A stretch of 64,000 nucleotides of DNA, taken from Stachybotrys elegans (lineage: Eukaryota; Ascomycota; Sordariomycetes; Hypocreales; Stachybotryaceae). Made by a program: the position numbers and the translations under genes. Under the pieces are notes generated by a model. That model saw nothing but the letters and a program-made list of their open reading frames with translations, was not told where the DNA came from and searched no databases. Location of the stretch: assembly GCA_020746835.1 (NCBI GenBank), contig JAGPNK010000019.1:310001-374000 (forward strand), read 5' to 3'. How positions within the stretch are numbered: the first letter of the stretch is position 1; the number at the start of each line of letters is the position of its first letter. Of the stretch, positions 1 through 11,141 are shown piece after piece.

Positions 1-862
1 AGACAGGCTTCCTCTTACCCTTGTCTTGACATTGTGGCTAGCATATCCGGGCTCAGCAATATAGAGGTACCGGCGACAATGGACACGTTGGATTGCCCCG
101 AGTAAAGCGATTGACATGCTTGGTGGACGGCAGTTATGCTGGACGAACAGCCAGTATCAAGGGTCATACTGACGCCTCGCAGGTCATAAAAGTGCGATAT
201 GCGGTTGGACAGCATTGCTGTTCCACAACCTGTGATAAACGGAGTCGGGAGCGACTCAGGGTCGTGCATCTGTAGATCTTGGAATTCCTTCGAGTAAACA
301 CCAGTAAACACTGATGTGTTGGTGCCGGCCAGTGTCTCTATAGGGATACCAGCTACACCAATTCGTTAGCGGGAATGGCCTGCACATGGACAAGCTAAGA
401 CTGACCATGTTCCGTGGCTTCATAGACGGTCTCAAGTAGAAGCCTTACTTGAGGGTCCATTATCTGTGGTCAAATTATCAGTATTGGCCAACACTGGCTA
501 AGGGTAGTACATACAGAGGCAACATCGGCAGGAAAATTGAAAAAGTTGGCATCGAATAATGATATGTCCTCTTTTTGCAAAAAGTAGCCACCATCAGGAA
601 GACCCTACACAGCATCACCGGTTAGAGAGACATGGCCTATGCGTAACAAGTAGCAGAGCAGTCAAACCTTTATGCCTACAGTGCTGAAACGTTCTGGTGG
701 AACAGCGGACCAGCCGTTCTTCCCCTTTGCACATAAATCCCAGAGTTTGGATGCTGAGTCGACTTGGCCACTGAACTCGCAGCTCATGCCAATGATGGCC
801 ACTAGCATAGTCTCCATGGCAGGCTTTGTACCAGCAGCGCTGACATTAACAGGGGATGACAT
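1..862 (-). CDS. Highly reducing polyketide synthase, N-terminal part (KS domain), cut by window edge
   Basis: This is the 5' end of an iterative type I PKS, which would build a reduced polyketide chain in the cytosol. The start ATG is at 862. The N-terminus has the ketosynthase entry motif IIGMSCEF. After two introns the frame gives MDPQVRLLLETVYEATE, then SNRISHFYDLRG and the active-site motif DTGCSSS. The catalytic Cys is present. Introns are inferred near 669-605, 511-453 and 412-360, and a further donor (gtaag) begins at about 18, so the coding sequence leaves the window inside KS. Between the RFS motif and GGYFL the protein is some 10-20 residues shorter than typical KS domains, so either the first intron boundaries are wrong or a segment was lost. 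The later domains (AT, DH, MT, ER, KR, ACP) lie outside, so calling it highly reducing rests on KS similarity from memory. A PKS-NRPS hybrid is not excluded. Confidence 0.85.
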
Positions 863-1640
863 AGTGATTGGGATAAAGTGAAATTGTGTGCGAGTAGTGA
901 TATGAGTGCGTGGTGAATCAATACTCTTGAGGCCGGCATATGCTACCTCTTATACCAAGTCTGAGCCTTTAACAAGTTGACACTTTATCATGATGGCTGG
1001 ACATGTTTCTGCAGACGTGTACGGAGCCATAGTGGAGGAGTCGATACCAATCCTTCCGCAGTCCGACCTATACGTGAAGACCGACCCGGTGATGCACGAT
1101 CCATAGTCATGCCACCCATGAGGCGACAAATGGTTGATCCACCTACGGATACCACAGTGGAGAGTTCGTGGTGAATGATTTCAGCGTAGGACCTGGATCC
1201 CTGTACCCGTACCAATACTCGGAACATGGTACAAACACTGGGCGAACAAGGCCCCCAATCCTCGCCTTAGTCCTGTGGAGTGTGTACGGGGCTTGAATCC
1301 TACAGCGACAGTTAGTTGGCGTAATCACTTGAACGAAGGGCACTTTCGATTAAACGGAATGATATCAGCTCATGGGAAAAAAGAAAAGGGAACATACCAA
1401 GTGCGCTGATGTTGGAATAGTGCAGTGGGAAATTGGCGCCAAGTGAATCGTCTCGGTTGCCGAGACTAAGAGGTAGAAAAGGGATTTCGATTCTAGTTGA
1501 CGGAGACACTGCTTTTTTCTCCTGGTTGTATTTATTTCAACTCCATATTCGTATGTCGGGAGAACTTTGATCATTGCAGTTACGAGTCTTCAAGAACAAG
1601 CTCAAACTTGCTGCTTTTTTTTTCTTCTACCCCCAGCGCA
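863..1640. promoter_or_regulatory. Divergent intergenic region between PKS and NCS1 permease
   Basis: This 778-bp stretch separates two divergent start codons and must hold both promoters. A pyrimidine-rich run (poly-T then cttctaccccc) lies directly before the permease ATG, as is usual in fungal 5' leaders. Short open frames in it resemble no known protein. I see no clear operator. Confidence 0.5.
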
Positions 1641-3263
1641 ATGACTGAGAGAGCCAAGTCACCCGAAGCTTCCATGGAAGCTGCCAGCAAAAATGACAGC
1701 GACAAGTTCGTGGTCCGTCTCCGAAACTACTGGCAGAGCAGCCAGGTTGAGAATCGAGGCATTGAGCCTATCCCATTGGAAGAACGAACCTCGAAGCGCT
1801 ACTTCAACGCATTTACCTTGTGGTGTTCCATCAACACCAATATATTGGCGTATGTTGGCTCATTGGACGGCCCGTAACCACTTTACTAACGATCGTGGCA
1901 GTGTCACCTTTGGTCTCATCGGCCCAGTATCTTTTGGCCTCAGCTTGCGGGACTCCTCCTTGGTTATTTTCTGTTTCACGTTGCTGACTACTTTGGCTCC
2001 TGCTTATTTCTCGATAATGGGACCAAAGACAGGTATGAGGCAGATGGTGCAGGCTCGATACTCTTTCGGGTAAGAGGGTTAAACTGAGATACTTCGATAC
2101 ACGTCACTGACTGTAGCAGGAAATACCTGGTTACCATACCCATTGTGTTAAACCTAGCTACTCTGTTGTGCTTTTCCATCGTCATTTGCGTCGTTGGGGG
2201 TGAGTGCCTCTCAGCTGTCTCAGATGGCAGGCTGTCCCCCAACATCGGCATCGTCCTGATTGCGGTGTTTGCGCTCCTCGTCTCCTTCTGGGGCTTCAAC
2301 GTCATGCATTTCTTCGAAGGCTATGCTTGGATACCGGCGCTCGTGTCCATCATCATAACCGTGGGATGTGGCGGAAATCAGCTCCATCTTCAGACAGAGA
2401 CTGAGCGAGCCACTGCGCAACAGATACTGGGCTACGGAGGCGTGATTGCTTCGTACATGCTTCCGTGGGCCTGTGTCGCATCCGACATGACGACCTATTT
2501 CAACCCTACCGGCAAGAACGCATCGTAAGTTTAAGGGAGAGAACACCAAATTTACAACATGCTAATTGTTCCTAGGGCTCGAATCTTTGCTTACAGCTAT
2601 CTTGGGCTTTTCCTCCCCACTGTCCTTCTTATGACCTTGGGCGCGGCTATTGGAGGTGCTATGGCCAATGTGCCGGCATGGCAGAATGGGTTTGAAGAGA
2701 CCCAGGTCGGTGGTGTACTTGCCGCCATGCTGTCACCAGCAGGCGGCTTCGGAAAGTTCATCGTCGTCCTGCTCGCCTTCAGCCTCCTGGCCAATCTCTC
2801 TGGAACCATGTACGCCATCACCATCAACTTCCAGGCTCTCGTACCGATCAAGCTTCCGCGGGCCGTTTATTCAGTGATAGTGGTTGCGTTGGAGATTCCT
2901 TTGGCTATCGAGGCTGCTGTCGACTTCTTCCTCAACATTGAACATCTTGTTGCCCTTATCGGATATTGGTCTGCAGCCTTCATTGGTATCATACTTGTGG
3001 AACACTTTGTATTTCGCGGCGGGAACTACGACCTCTACAACCCGCTGAACGTGAACACGGCGTCAGCCTTACCCAGCGGTTTGGCCGCCATGGGAGCAGC
3101 GGTTCTTGCATTTGGGTTGGTGGTTCCTTGCATCTCTCAATATTGGTTCACCGGACCAATCGCGGCAATTACTGGGGACATTGGCTTTGAGGTTGCATTT
3201 TTCCTTAGCTCTTTGCTGTATGTACCTCTGCGCTGGTTGGAGAGAAGATGGATGGGGCATTGA
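1641..3263 (+). CDS. NCS1-family purine-cytosine permease (Fcy2-like)
   Basis: This is a plasma-membrane proton symporter of the purine/cytosine permease family, about 489 residues. Exons are 1641-1849, 1902-2069, 2120-2524 and 2576-3263. The introns have clean GT...AG ends, and a ttactaac branch site lies in the first. The N-terminus carries the family signature GIEPIPLEERT followed by FNAFTLWCSINTNIL. The exon 3 stretch SFWGFNVMHFFEGYAW and the motif SYMLPWACVASDMTTYFNP match the substrate-binding helices. About 12 hydrophobic segments are visible. The C-terminus LRWLERRWMGH is intact. It may simply be a nucleobase importer beside the PKS, or may serve the cluster as a transporter; the second idea is inference from position only. 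Confidence 0.9.
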
Positions 3264-4287
3264 TAAGAGTCTTCGTTGATGGTAAGTGGTGGTTGTGTGC
3301 AAGGTTGTGGCTGCGTCCAGACGTAAATTGTACATGTTGTATAGCAATATAATGTCCTCTGGTCACGGAGAGTATACCTGGCTACACCATCTTTCCAGCT
3401 AAGGGCACGAAATATTTTGCATGAATCACCGCCGTCACCAATGTTCCATTGTATCATTGAGCTTTGTAATCGGCCAAAGGGAATATGTCTACATTTGAGA
3501 TGACGGTAGATAGATAAAAACGCGCGTGAGCCGAATCATGTTCCACTCGTCGAAAGACGGATACTTGCTAAATTCCACCATATGAAGATTATAACAAAGG
3601 CATGCAGTCCGAGATGGAAGCAGTGCAGAGACAACCTAGTAGGGTGGTGCCTAGTGCCCCAACAACCGATGTAGTCGTAACAGCGGAAAGAACAACAACG
3701 CCATCGTGATACGTGCAGGGTAGCTGACTGACCAAAGGCCATCTTCCACATATCATCGGATATCGGCTTTGCCTTGCAACCTTCAGGGATATCGTTCGAC
3801 CCATACCCCACCATCGTACCACGGACGTGGACAGACGCACCCGCCACGGTTACTCTTTGCATGGAATATACTACGACGTATTCCGTATAAGCACTAGCAG
3901 TTCCTGTTGGGTTTGTGGGGTGTTTCAGTGTCTACGTGGCCTTGTTGTTATTCAATAATTGGCGTTCTAGAGAGCCAAGCATCAACTAGCGATGCTATAA
4001 CCAGGTACAGATGAGTAAGACAAACCTCGTTCTTGCTCTAATCTACGAGCCCCTTCATTTATTCTACCAGTCTAGGTTCCCTAAAATAGACCGATGATTT
4101 CACTTGGCAGGTGAATGCGACATTGCAGCTTGGCTACCACGGGTTGCACCCCGTGTTATGTCTGGCTTTCGGCACCTGCCGCTCCGTTGTTTTCCAAGGC
4201 ATTCATGGCGGGTCCATATCGTTCGCGCAAATCATGCTCTGATAATAGACATGTATTGCCGAACCCTTGCTGGTAGTGCACCAAGTC
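3264..4287. other. Intergenic, no gene seen; holds repeat copy A
   Basis: This gap lies between the permease stop and the acyltransferase promoter. Frames at 3536-3862 are short and resemble nothing. The only structure I see is the dispersed repeat at 3581-3666, described separately. Confidence 0.5.
3581..3666. repeat. Dispersed repeat A, copy 1
   Basis: This segment of about 86 bp matches 23772-23858 in the same orientation, with a few small gaps. The best conserved core is ggtggtgcctagtgcccc here and ggtggtgcctagcgcccc there. Both copies start at tatgaagat and share a tccgag-tggaagcag block. No open frame crosses it. It may be a relic of a small mobile element. Confidence 0.6.
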
Positions 4288-4295
4288 TATTTATA
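4288..4295 (+). promoter_or_regulatory. TATA-like box of the acyltransferase gene
   Basis: The sequence tatttata lies 24 nt before the first in-frame ATG (4319) and 57 nt before the second (4352). With usual fungal TATA-to-start spacing, transcription would begin at or after 4319, which favours 4352 as the translation start. Confidence 0.4.
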
Positions 4296-4351
4296 CGAAG
4301 CCTCTCGATGGGCCACTGATGCCTTGCAACAACATCGCCGTGCATCCCAGA

Positions 4352-5833
4352 ATGACTTCCCAACCGACTCAACACTTGATTCTTGGTCCTCTGGACCACC
4401 TGCCCCCACGTCATTACACCACGTCTGTCGTGTACATCCCCCTAAAGCCGCATGTCACCTATTCAGCGGCGTTCTCCGTATTACAGGAGGGTCTTCGCCA
4501 AACATTCCTCGACCTCCCTTGGCTTAACGGCAAAGTTGTTTGGCAGTCACCCAACTCTCCAGGCTGGAGACCTGGACAGCTTGAGGTTCAATATGTTCCG
4601 ATTGTTCCCGAAGGGCCGGCTCCCTGGCAGCTAAAGTACAGAGAGCTGGAGACGGACATGGGCCACGAGGAGCTGCGAGAGCTAGGCTTCCCCACCGATG
4701 CTTTTGCTGATGAAGATATCTTATGGGCCCCTTTCGAACCAGACATGAACCAGGGGGCTGACGTATTCGTTGGACAAGCCACCTTTATCCCAGGAGGCTG
4801 CATTGTCTGTGCTTCTATCTTCCACTCCGTTGTAGATGGAATGGCTGAGTTTACCGTCTTCAAGCTCTGGGCCGACAGGTGCCAAGGGTTGGCAAGTGGT
4901 GAAGAAGGCCTGGTTGTTGGTGCAGAAAGCGCTGACAGGGGGATTCTGGAGAAACTTTGGAGGGATTCCCACAATGAGTCATCCCCTGCTGAGACCCATG
5001 ATGCGACGACCTGGGGGATCATCGGCCTCGATCACAATGCCCACAAGCCCACAATGCGGGACGAGGAGCAGGGGAATCGAATCAGCATTGAGAATGAGAT
5101 GACCGAGGAGGAGCTGCCGCATCCACAAACGCAACCAGAACTGCGATCCCGAGTCTTCTATATTTCCGGAGCTAATTTGGTCCAACTGAAGAAAGAGTGC
5201 TCTCGAGCGGGGAAGCTTGTCTCGGGAAATGACGCCGTCTGTGCCTTGCTCTGGCGCGGTCTAATGAGGGCTCGCTTCAGCTTTGACGGCAGGGGAGCCG
5301 ACAGTGTCGAGGCGAAGGTGGAAATGACAGTTGATGGGAGGCCATATCTCTCGCTGCCTCCAAGCTACCTTGGCAACGTAGTGCTCATATCGACGGCTCG
5401 AATGTCTGCCAAGTCCCTCTGCTCACCCAGTACGACGTTGGCTGAAGTGGCCGAAGTGTTGCGTAACCAAGCAGACGCTATCAACCCCTCGTCTGCTCTT
5501 GAGGCATACTCTCTGGCCCGCAGCCTACCAAGATTCGATATCTGGGACACGCGCAGCAACCCCGTTGATGGGAGGAGTGTGCTAATTACTTCATTGCTCA
5601 CGATGCCGACTGCGACAATAGGTTTCGGGGACAATGGGGTGTTTGCTAATGATGGAAAGGCAGAGGGCCTGAGGACTTTGATGGGTGCGTTCAACAAGTA
5701 CTTCAGGATCTGCTTTGTAATGCCGCCAAAGAGCTATGGAGGCATAGAGATAATCTTCAATTTGTTTGACGAAGAGCTGGATCTACTGTTGGAGGACCAC
5801 GAGTTTACCAGATTTGCCATGCAAGTCAACTAA
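4352..5833 (+). CDS. BAHD / trichothecene 3-O-acetyltransferase-like acyltransferase
   Basis: This single-exon gene encodes 493 residues from the ATG at 4352. An upstream ATG at 4319 would add 11 residues, but it sits very close to the TATA-like box. The protein has the BAHD catalytic motif HxxxDG as HSVVDG, with His about residue 158 and Asp about 162, and a GFGDNG stretch near residue 424 in place of the DFGWG structural motif. The N-terminal pattern LGPLDHLPPRHYTTSVVYIP and the length fit the fungal transferase family PF02458. It should move an acyl group from a CoA thioester to a hydroxyl or amine, probably as a tailoring step on a polyketide made nearby. The acceptor cannot be told from sequence. 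Confidence 0.88.
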   Translation: MTSQPTQHLILGPLDHLPPRHYTTSVVYIPLKPHVTYSAAFSVLQEGLRQTFLDLPWLNGKVVWQSPNSPGWRPGQLEVQYVPIVPEGPAPWQLKYRELETDMGHEELRELGFPTDAFADEDILWAPFEPDMNQGADVFVGQATFIPGGCIVCASIFHSVVDGMAEFTVFKLWADRCQGLASGEEGLVVGAESADRGILEKLWRDSHNESSPAETHDATTWGIIGLDHNAHKPTMRDEEQGNRISIENEMTEEELPHPQTQPELRSRVFYISGANLVQLKKECSRAGKLVSGNDAVCALLWRGLMRARFSFDGRGADSVEAKVEMTVDGRPYLSLPPSYLGNVVLISTARMSAKSLCSPSTTLAEVAEVLRNQADAINPSSALEAYSLARSLPRFDIWDTRSNPVDGRSVLITSLLTMPTATIGFGDNGVFANDGKAEGLRTLMGAFNKYFRICFVMPPKSYGGIEIIFNLFDEELDLLLEDHEFTRFAMQVN

Positions 5834-6333
5834 TAGTTTACGTATAAGAGAGCATGCATATCCATAGTTCCACGAGCCTGCACCCTTGCTTCAGGAGACT
5901 CGCTTACAACGGATGTAACATTAACACGTTGCATGCAATGCAGGTTCCTAGATGGAGTCTTGTCATGCATTTTCGGCATGAACTTGCCAACATGCGAGGA
6001 AACCGATGTTGTGGGGTTTCCCGAAGTCTGGCTGAAGCTAATCCCTGTCCGACGTGTGGGGATGTCTTGGCCAAATCCTAATGCCGACGACAAGGGTACG
6101 AGAACCACGGACACTCGCGCCTGGGATTTTATGCCCAGAAGCCCAGGAGCCGGTCGCTGCGCAGTATGTGGGTACCATCGTCCCGTTGTCCGGAAGCTCA
6201 CCGAGAAGTCCGAACCTCCGCGAGGTGGTCATACGATTTCGAGACACATGATCTTGTTCATCCTCAGCCCTTCCCTCTACTTGTCTTGACGGCCTGGACA
6301 ATCCAGTGGTCATTCACCAAACCAATCCTTACA
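5834..6333. other. Intergenic between acyltransferase and methyltransferase
   Basis: This 500-bp gap holds the promoter of the methyltransferase. The frame of that gene stays open upstream to 6166, but the upstream residues lack family similarity, so I treat them as leader. No other feature is seen. Confidence 0.5.
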
Positions 6334-7242
6334 ATGTCCTCCCAGGAGGTCGCAACGAACGAAAAACAGGGCAAGTCCCAGATGGAAGCGTTCTACGATG
6401 ATTTCCAAACAGTCTTCTGGTTCGACTACGTGCTGGGGGGCGCACGACACTTTGGCTACTTTGAACCCGGTACTTGGTCTCCGTTTCCTATGCACCGTGC
6501 TCTTGAGCGCATGGAGGCAAAACTCTTTGAAGCACTCCAGACATCGCCGGGATCAAGAGTTCTGGAAGCGGGATGCGGAGCCGGCCATGTAGCTGCTTAT
6601 ATGGCGAAGCAAGGCTTACACGTCACGGTTGTTGATATTTTGCCCCGACATATTCGCCTCACGGAACTCACCAAGGCCAAGCTGGAGCAGTACAGTTCCG
6701 ATGTGAAGGGCTCAATTGAAGTGCGCCAGCTGGACTACCACCACTTGGATCCCCTGGGCAATGATGAGAGCTACGACTCAGTGTACACGATTGAGGCATT
6801 TGTGCACGCCTCGGACCCAATGGCTGTCCTGGGTGGCTTCTTTCGCAACCTCAAGCCCGGTGGTCGCGTCGTCATGCATGAGTACGAGCAGGAAACGTCG
6901 GAGGACACCAAGAAGGCCATGGAGGTGGTCAACGATGGCTTCAACATGCCATTACTCGCCAGGAGCTACCCTGGTATCCTCGAGGAGTTGCTCGAGCGCG
7001 CTGGCTTTAGAGGCGTCGAGGTAAAAGACCTGAGCGAGAACGTCCGGCCCATGACGCGTTTGAACTATTACAACTCCTGTGTACCGTTTACTTTGCTCAA
7101 ACTCTTTGGTGCCGATTCTCTCAGTCCGGCTGCGGCTGCCGGGGTTCAGCTACATAAGAATCTCCGCCGAGGGTTATGGAAATATCTTCAGGTCACTGCG
7201 GTAAAGCCTCTGGTGACAGTGGCGGCGGATGGAAAAGCATAG
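6334..7242 (+). CDS. Class I SAM-dependent methyltransferase (sterol-methyltransferase/UbiE-like)
   Basis: This is a single exon of 302 residues. The start at 6334 was chosen because MSSQEVATNEKQGKSQMEAF begins the recognisable domain; an in-frame ATG at 6166 adds 56 unlikely residues. SAM-binding motif I is LEAGCGAGH (residues 77-85), followed by VTVVDI at the end of strand 2 and LKPGGRVVMHEY at post-motif III. The segment FWFDYVLGGARHFGYF resembles the N-terminal helix region of the sterol C-24 methyltransferase/UbiE group. It transfers a methyl group from SAM to carbon or oxygen. Its place between an acyltransferase and an exporter suggests tailoring of a secondary metabolite, which is inference. 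Genes on both sides are also intronless. Confidence 0.87.
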   Translation: MSSQEVATNEKQGKSQMEAFYDDFQTVFWFDYVLGGARHFGYFEPGTWSPFPMHRALERMEAKLFEALQTSPGSRVLEAGCGAGHVAAYMAKQGLHVTVVDILPRHIRLTELTKAKLEQYSSDVKGSIEVRQLDYHHLDPLGNDESYDSVYTIEAFVHASDPMAVLGGFFRNLKPGGRVVMHEYEQETSEDTKKAMEVVNDGFNMPLLARSYPGILEELLERAGFRGVEVKDLSENVRPMTRLNYYNSCVPFTLLKLFGADSLSPAAAAGVQLHKNLRRGLWKYLQVTAVKPLVTVAADGKA

Positions 7243-7447
7243 AAACAATCCCTTGGCCTGAATTTGCCTGGATGTAGGTTATGGGGGTGTTACATATTTA
7301 ATAGCCTATTCTGTTTTGGCACTGTAATCTTATCACTGTTCCAGAGACTTCATCTAAGACCCATCTGGTACAAAAAGTAAATTGACGCGGAAGCACATGT
7401 AAAACATCTCTATATACCTGCTTGGCTGCAGTGTTGCTACCCTCTGG

Positions 7448-9115
7448 TTAACCTGAATTGGGAGAGAGAACTGGCTCGGTCTTTTCCACTTTCTTCGGCT
7501 CCTTGGATGCCTCTTCCAAACCCCAGTCCGTATGATGCTCTTGAGTCAACTCAAGGTTTTTGATGAGCAATGAGAAAAGGAATCCCAAAACACAGAAGCC
7601 GATGCTGACTTGCCAAACGAGCTGCAGCGAGCTAGAATAGAGATGGAGAATAGCTTCATACAGCTGTGGCTGATCCCTAAACATGTTTAGGAATGCTTCT
7701 GTCGCATGCTCGTAAGCGCCGCCCCTGACCAGGAAGTCCCGCACTGGACCGACCAGGCCGGCAGCAAGCTCGTCGGCGCGCGTGTTGAAGACAGCTGCTG
7801 AGATTGCAGTACCCCAGATGCTACCGAGGTTGCGGATAAAGATCCAGGTGGCTGATGCTATCGCCACATCTCTCTCTTGTAAACTGGCCAAAATAGCCGG
7901 TAGCTGGGTGGTGAAGATTGTGCCCATGCCGACTCCAAAGATGATCTGAAAGCCCATCCAGTGACCCGTTGAGGACTGGTCGTCAAGGATGCTGAACAGT
8001 CCCACTCCAACAGACATGAGCAGCCACCCACCAATATGCCAGTGCAGATACTTGCCGGTCAATGTTGTCAGATAGCCAGCTGCAAAGCCCGAGAAGGCGC
8101 TGCTCAAGATCAGGGGCAGCGTCCTCACCGCGGAGATTAGGGGCGAGACAGTCTGCACTGCCTGAAAATACACTGGTAAGAAGTATCCCACCCAGAATAG
8201 GAGCATGCCGTGAAGAAAGGCTGTAGAGTACCCTCCAGCCGCCGTTCGATTGGTAAATAGGCGCGGCGGCATCGTGGGGGCATGGATCCAAGATCCGGCT
8301 TCGTAAACAGCGAAGCCGAGGAGTCCAAGCACACCGATGACAAGCGGTACTATCGTTCTCCAGGATTGCCAGGGATTCTGAGTACCTGCCCAAGTGAGGG
8401 AAAGAAGCGAAGACACCACAGCCAGCACGAGGATGAGATTTCCAGTCCAATCGACCCGCGCCAACCGCTGGGCGAAGGTATCGTTACTGGGTGGCTTGCG
8501 CATCTTGAGCATCAATATGGGGATAACAGCAGCGCCCGTCACAGGAAGATTCATGTAGAATATCCATCGCCAGGTGCCGGGACTTGCCAGCGCACCGCCG
8601 ATAATGGGCGCTACTAGAGTGCCAGACCCCCAGCACGCGGTTAGGATGGCGACGTAGGTGCTTCGTTCGCGCAAACTGACAAGATCGCATATCAGTATCT
8701 CAGGCATCACCACGCATCCAGCGCCGCCAATGCCCTGGATGGTACGCCCGGCAATGAGCTGTGCCGAGCTTTGAGAAGTGGCCGAGATGAGACTGCCCGC
8801 TGCGAAGGCGGCGATGGCAAAAATGGTCAGAGCGCGCCGGCCGAAGATGTTGGACGCTTGGCCGAATAAGGGGCCGAAGGCTGTCGAGGACAGGAGGTAG
8901 GCGTTGATCATCCATACGTAAAGAGGTCCTGCGTTCAGGTCGGCTGTGATTGTCGGTAGAGCTGTGGACAAGACCGAGGAATCGAGTGCGGCCAGAAACT
9001 GACATAGCGCGATGCCGACCAGCAAAAACCAAAACCGAATGCCCTTCTTTGGAGTCTTGGAGGGGACAGCATCCGCTGTCATGGGTTGGGGATTGTTACC
9101 CTCAGTACCGCTCAT
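7448..9115 (-). CDS. MFS exporter, DHA2 family (14 TM segments)
   Basis: This single-exon gene encodes 555 residues and starts at the ATG at 9115. The first membrane helix, LVGIALCQFLAALDSSVLST, is the typical DHA2 drug:H+ antiporter motif. FGQASNIFGRRALTIFA is MFS motif A and IAGRTIQGIGGAG is motif B. A motif C-like stretch, GSGTLVAPIIGGALA, follows. The tail VSIGFCVLGFLFSLLIKNLEL ends the last helix. Fungal cluster exporters of the toxin-efflux type belong to this group. It is convergent with the methyltransferase (205 bp apart) and is likely the product exporter or self-protection pump of the left-hand cluster. Substrate is unknown. Confidence 0.92.
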   Translation of the reverse strand: MSGTEGNNPQPMTADAVPSKTPKKGIRFWFLLVGIALCQFLAALDSSVLSTALPTITADLNAGPLYVWMINAYLLSSTAFGPLFGQASNIFGRRALTIFAIAAFAAGSLISATSQSSAQLIAGRTIQGIGGAGCVVMPEILICDLVSLRERSTYVAILTACWGSGTLVAPIIGGALASPGTWRWIFYMNLPVTGAAVIPILMLKMRKPPSNDTFAQRLARVDWTGNLILVLAVVSSLLSLTWAGTQNPWQSWRTIVPLVIGVLGLLGFAVYEAGSWIHAPTMPPRLFTNRTAAGGYSTAFLHGMLLFWVGYFLPVYFQAVQTVSPLISAVRTLPLILSSAFSGFAAGYLTTLTGKYLHWHIGGWLLMSVGVGLFSILDDQSSTGHWMGFQIIFGVGMGTIFTTQLPAILASLQERDVAIASATWIFIRNLGSIWGTAISAAVFNTRADELAAGLVGPVRDFLVRGGAYEHATEAFLNMFRDQPQLYEAILHLYSSSLQLVWQVSIGFCVLGFLFSLLIKNLELTQEHHTDWGLEEASKEPKKVEKTEPVLSPNSG

Positions 9116-11141
9116 ATTATCTGGAAGTAGGGATTGGCAGAGAGCATGTGCTACCGTACGGCTTGCGAGTGGTCAGGAAACTCATCAATAAGTAAATAAT
9201 GGAAGAGTGAGGATGGAACTGATAGAACCGAGTAGTATGAACCGGCTTGTAACGATCCTCCCTTGTTCACTCCATACTAGTGGGACTATTTATTCAACCC
9301 ATGTTTCTCTTATCCTCGGGTAATCCACCATGAGGCCAGACGAATCCTGCCAAGCCATAATCAGCCTATACCCACAATTCGGAGAGCTCTCCTCCTGTCT
9401 GCAAATCCACCACATACCCACAAGCGGAGGTGGTTTGCCAGCGAGGACCGGTTCTGGTAAAACCGGATAATGCCCCCGCCTCGATGCGCCGCGTCCTTCT
9501 CAGACCACAGCGACCGATCCAAGTTAACAGTGTTTATTGTCACTTCAGGGTTCACTATCCCCCTGTGCTTCGTGGGCTTCTCCGGGTCTTTCCGGCAGAG
9601 GCCACCACGGGGCGTTATCAGTCCACATGGCTGACATGCCAAAAGTACAGGGTAGCAAGAGCATTATAAGCGTCATCATAGCAGCCCTCTTGAACTTGAC
9701 CTTAACTATTAGAGAGCAAGAGAGAGTTTTAGCAAGCTCTACATACAGCTAGTCAAGCAACGTACAATACTTTGCATAATATGCAACCCAATCCATCACT
9801 GTTGGCTTTCCCATGTCCGCGTTATCGCGGTTCAATATTCAACTCGACTGTGTGCTTGGTGCCCTGAGTGTCTGGCGATGTGAAGAAGCGTACTGGCGGC
9901 CACTGGTGTTTCGAGCCGAAAACACAGATGGATATCCTATAACCTAGACATGAAATAAGTAGATAATAAAGATCATTCCAAAAGAATTTTCCACCGAAGC
10001 CTCTTTATTAGTAGGCTGATTTCGCAGAGCCTCATGATGTCAAACTGTTACCCTCTGACGTCACAAAAAATGATGACACTGAAAGCAGCCTATCATGGCC
10101 ATGCTATGTATGCCATGGGCTGCTTGACGAACAATCAACGCCAATTGTCAAGCTCCATCGAACATAACACATAATTCAGCCCCCATCCTTAACTGCTCGT
10201 ATTATCTTCACTTGTCACCACCCAGTTTTAAAGACTCAAGGTGCTCTGTCTGTCCTTAGTCCAAGTAAAACTACGTCGCCCTATATTGAGGAGCAGTCAT
10301 GCCGACCTTTCGGCAATATTCGAGTCCACTCCAGATGCGAGTGCTCACCGCAAGGTTTGTGTACAACGGTAATGGAGGCTTAAATCGGGTGGCCACCAAG
10401 TGTATACGCGCTGCTTGCGACACTAGAAAGCAGATTTATTAGCGGTACATAAACAACTGATGCGACTCGCATGTCTTGTATTCAGTCAAGAATAATAGCT
10501 AAGGCTTCAGAGGGTGTTTCATGTTGTGATGGTAAATCAGCGAGCCAAGAAGGCCCTTGAAGATAGTTGAGGATGTGCATAGGTTGTGCATCTTTGTGCT
10601 AACTTACAGACCACCGCTTGTAATTGTCATATTCGTCCGCAAGGCGAAAGTAAGGCTGGCGCGCCCTGTCCAGTAAATGATTTCCGAATTAAGGAGGCGT
10701 ATTGCAAGTAGGACTGCCTAACAAGGAGGTAATAGATACCCTGGTACAAGCATACAGTTGATATCTAACTAGGCATATAGTGAAGTTCTACTATCTCCTG
10801 GACAGCTTATATAACTGCGCAGTATCTGCCAGTTAATCCTAATAAATGTAAAAAGCGTAATTGATTAACTCTCTTCTTGCTTGCCCCTTTTCTCCAGTCA
10901 CTGCAGCAGGGTAGACCTCACTAGTGGGTCTGTCATGTGGTCCAAAACGCGGGCACCAGTGAGTCAGCTTCTCCCTGCATAACAGAGCCTCCAACCCCTC
11001 CAATGTCCTGGTTCAACCAACTAGGTACTTGCTCCGTCACATAAAGATTCCTGTGCTCCCTCCGTAACGAGAAAACCAAACTCTATATTGGCATCTCATT
11101 CTACACTCCAAGACAATTCCAGGCCATTGCTGCACTTGATC
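9116..11141. other. Two-kilobase intergenic region, no gene supported
   Basis: This gap separates the divergent MFS and hydrolase genes. Small overlapping frames at 9361-9669 occur on both strands without family similarity. The stretch 9900-10860 is AT-rich with many short TA-rich runs, perhaps old repeat debris, but I find no terminal repeats or coding remnants that I can name. Confidence 0.4.

Noticed and set aside
9361..9669. Overlapping frames on both strands in the 9-11 kb gap
   Set aside because: Mutual shadow frames in GC-rich sequence, with no family signature in either.
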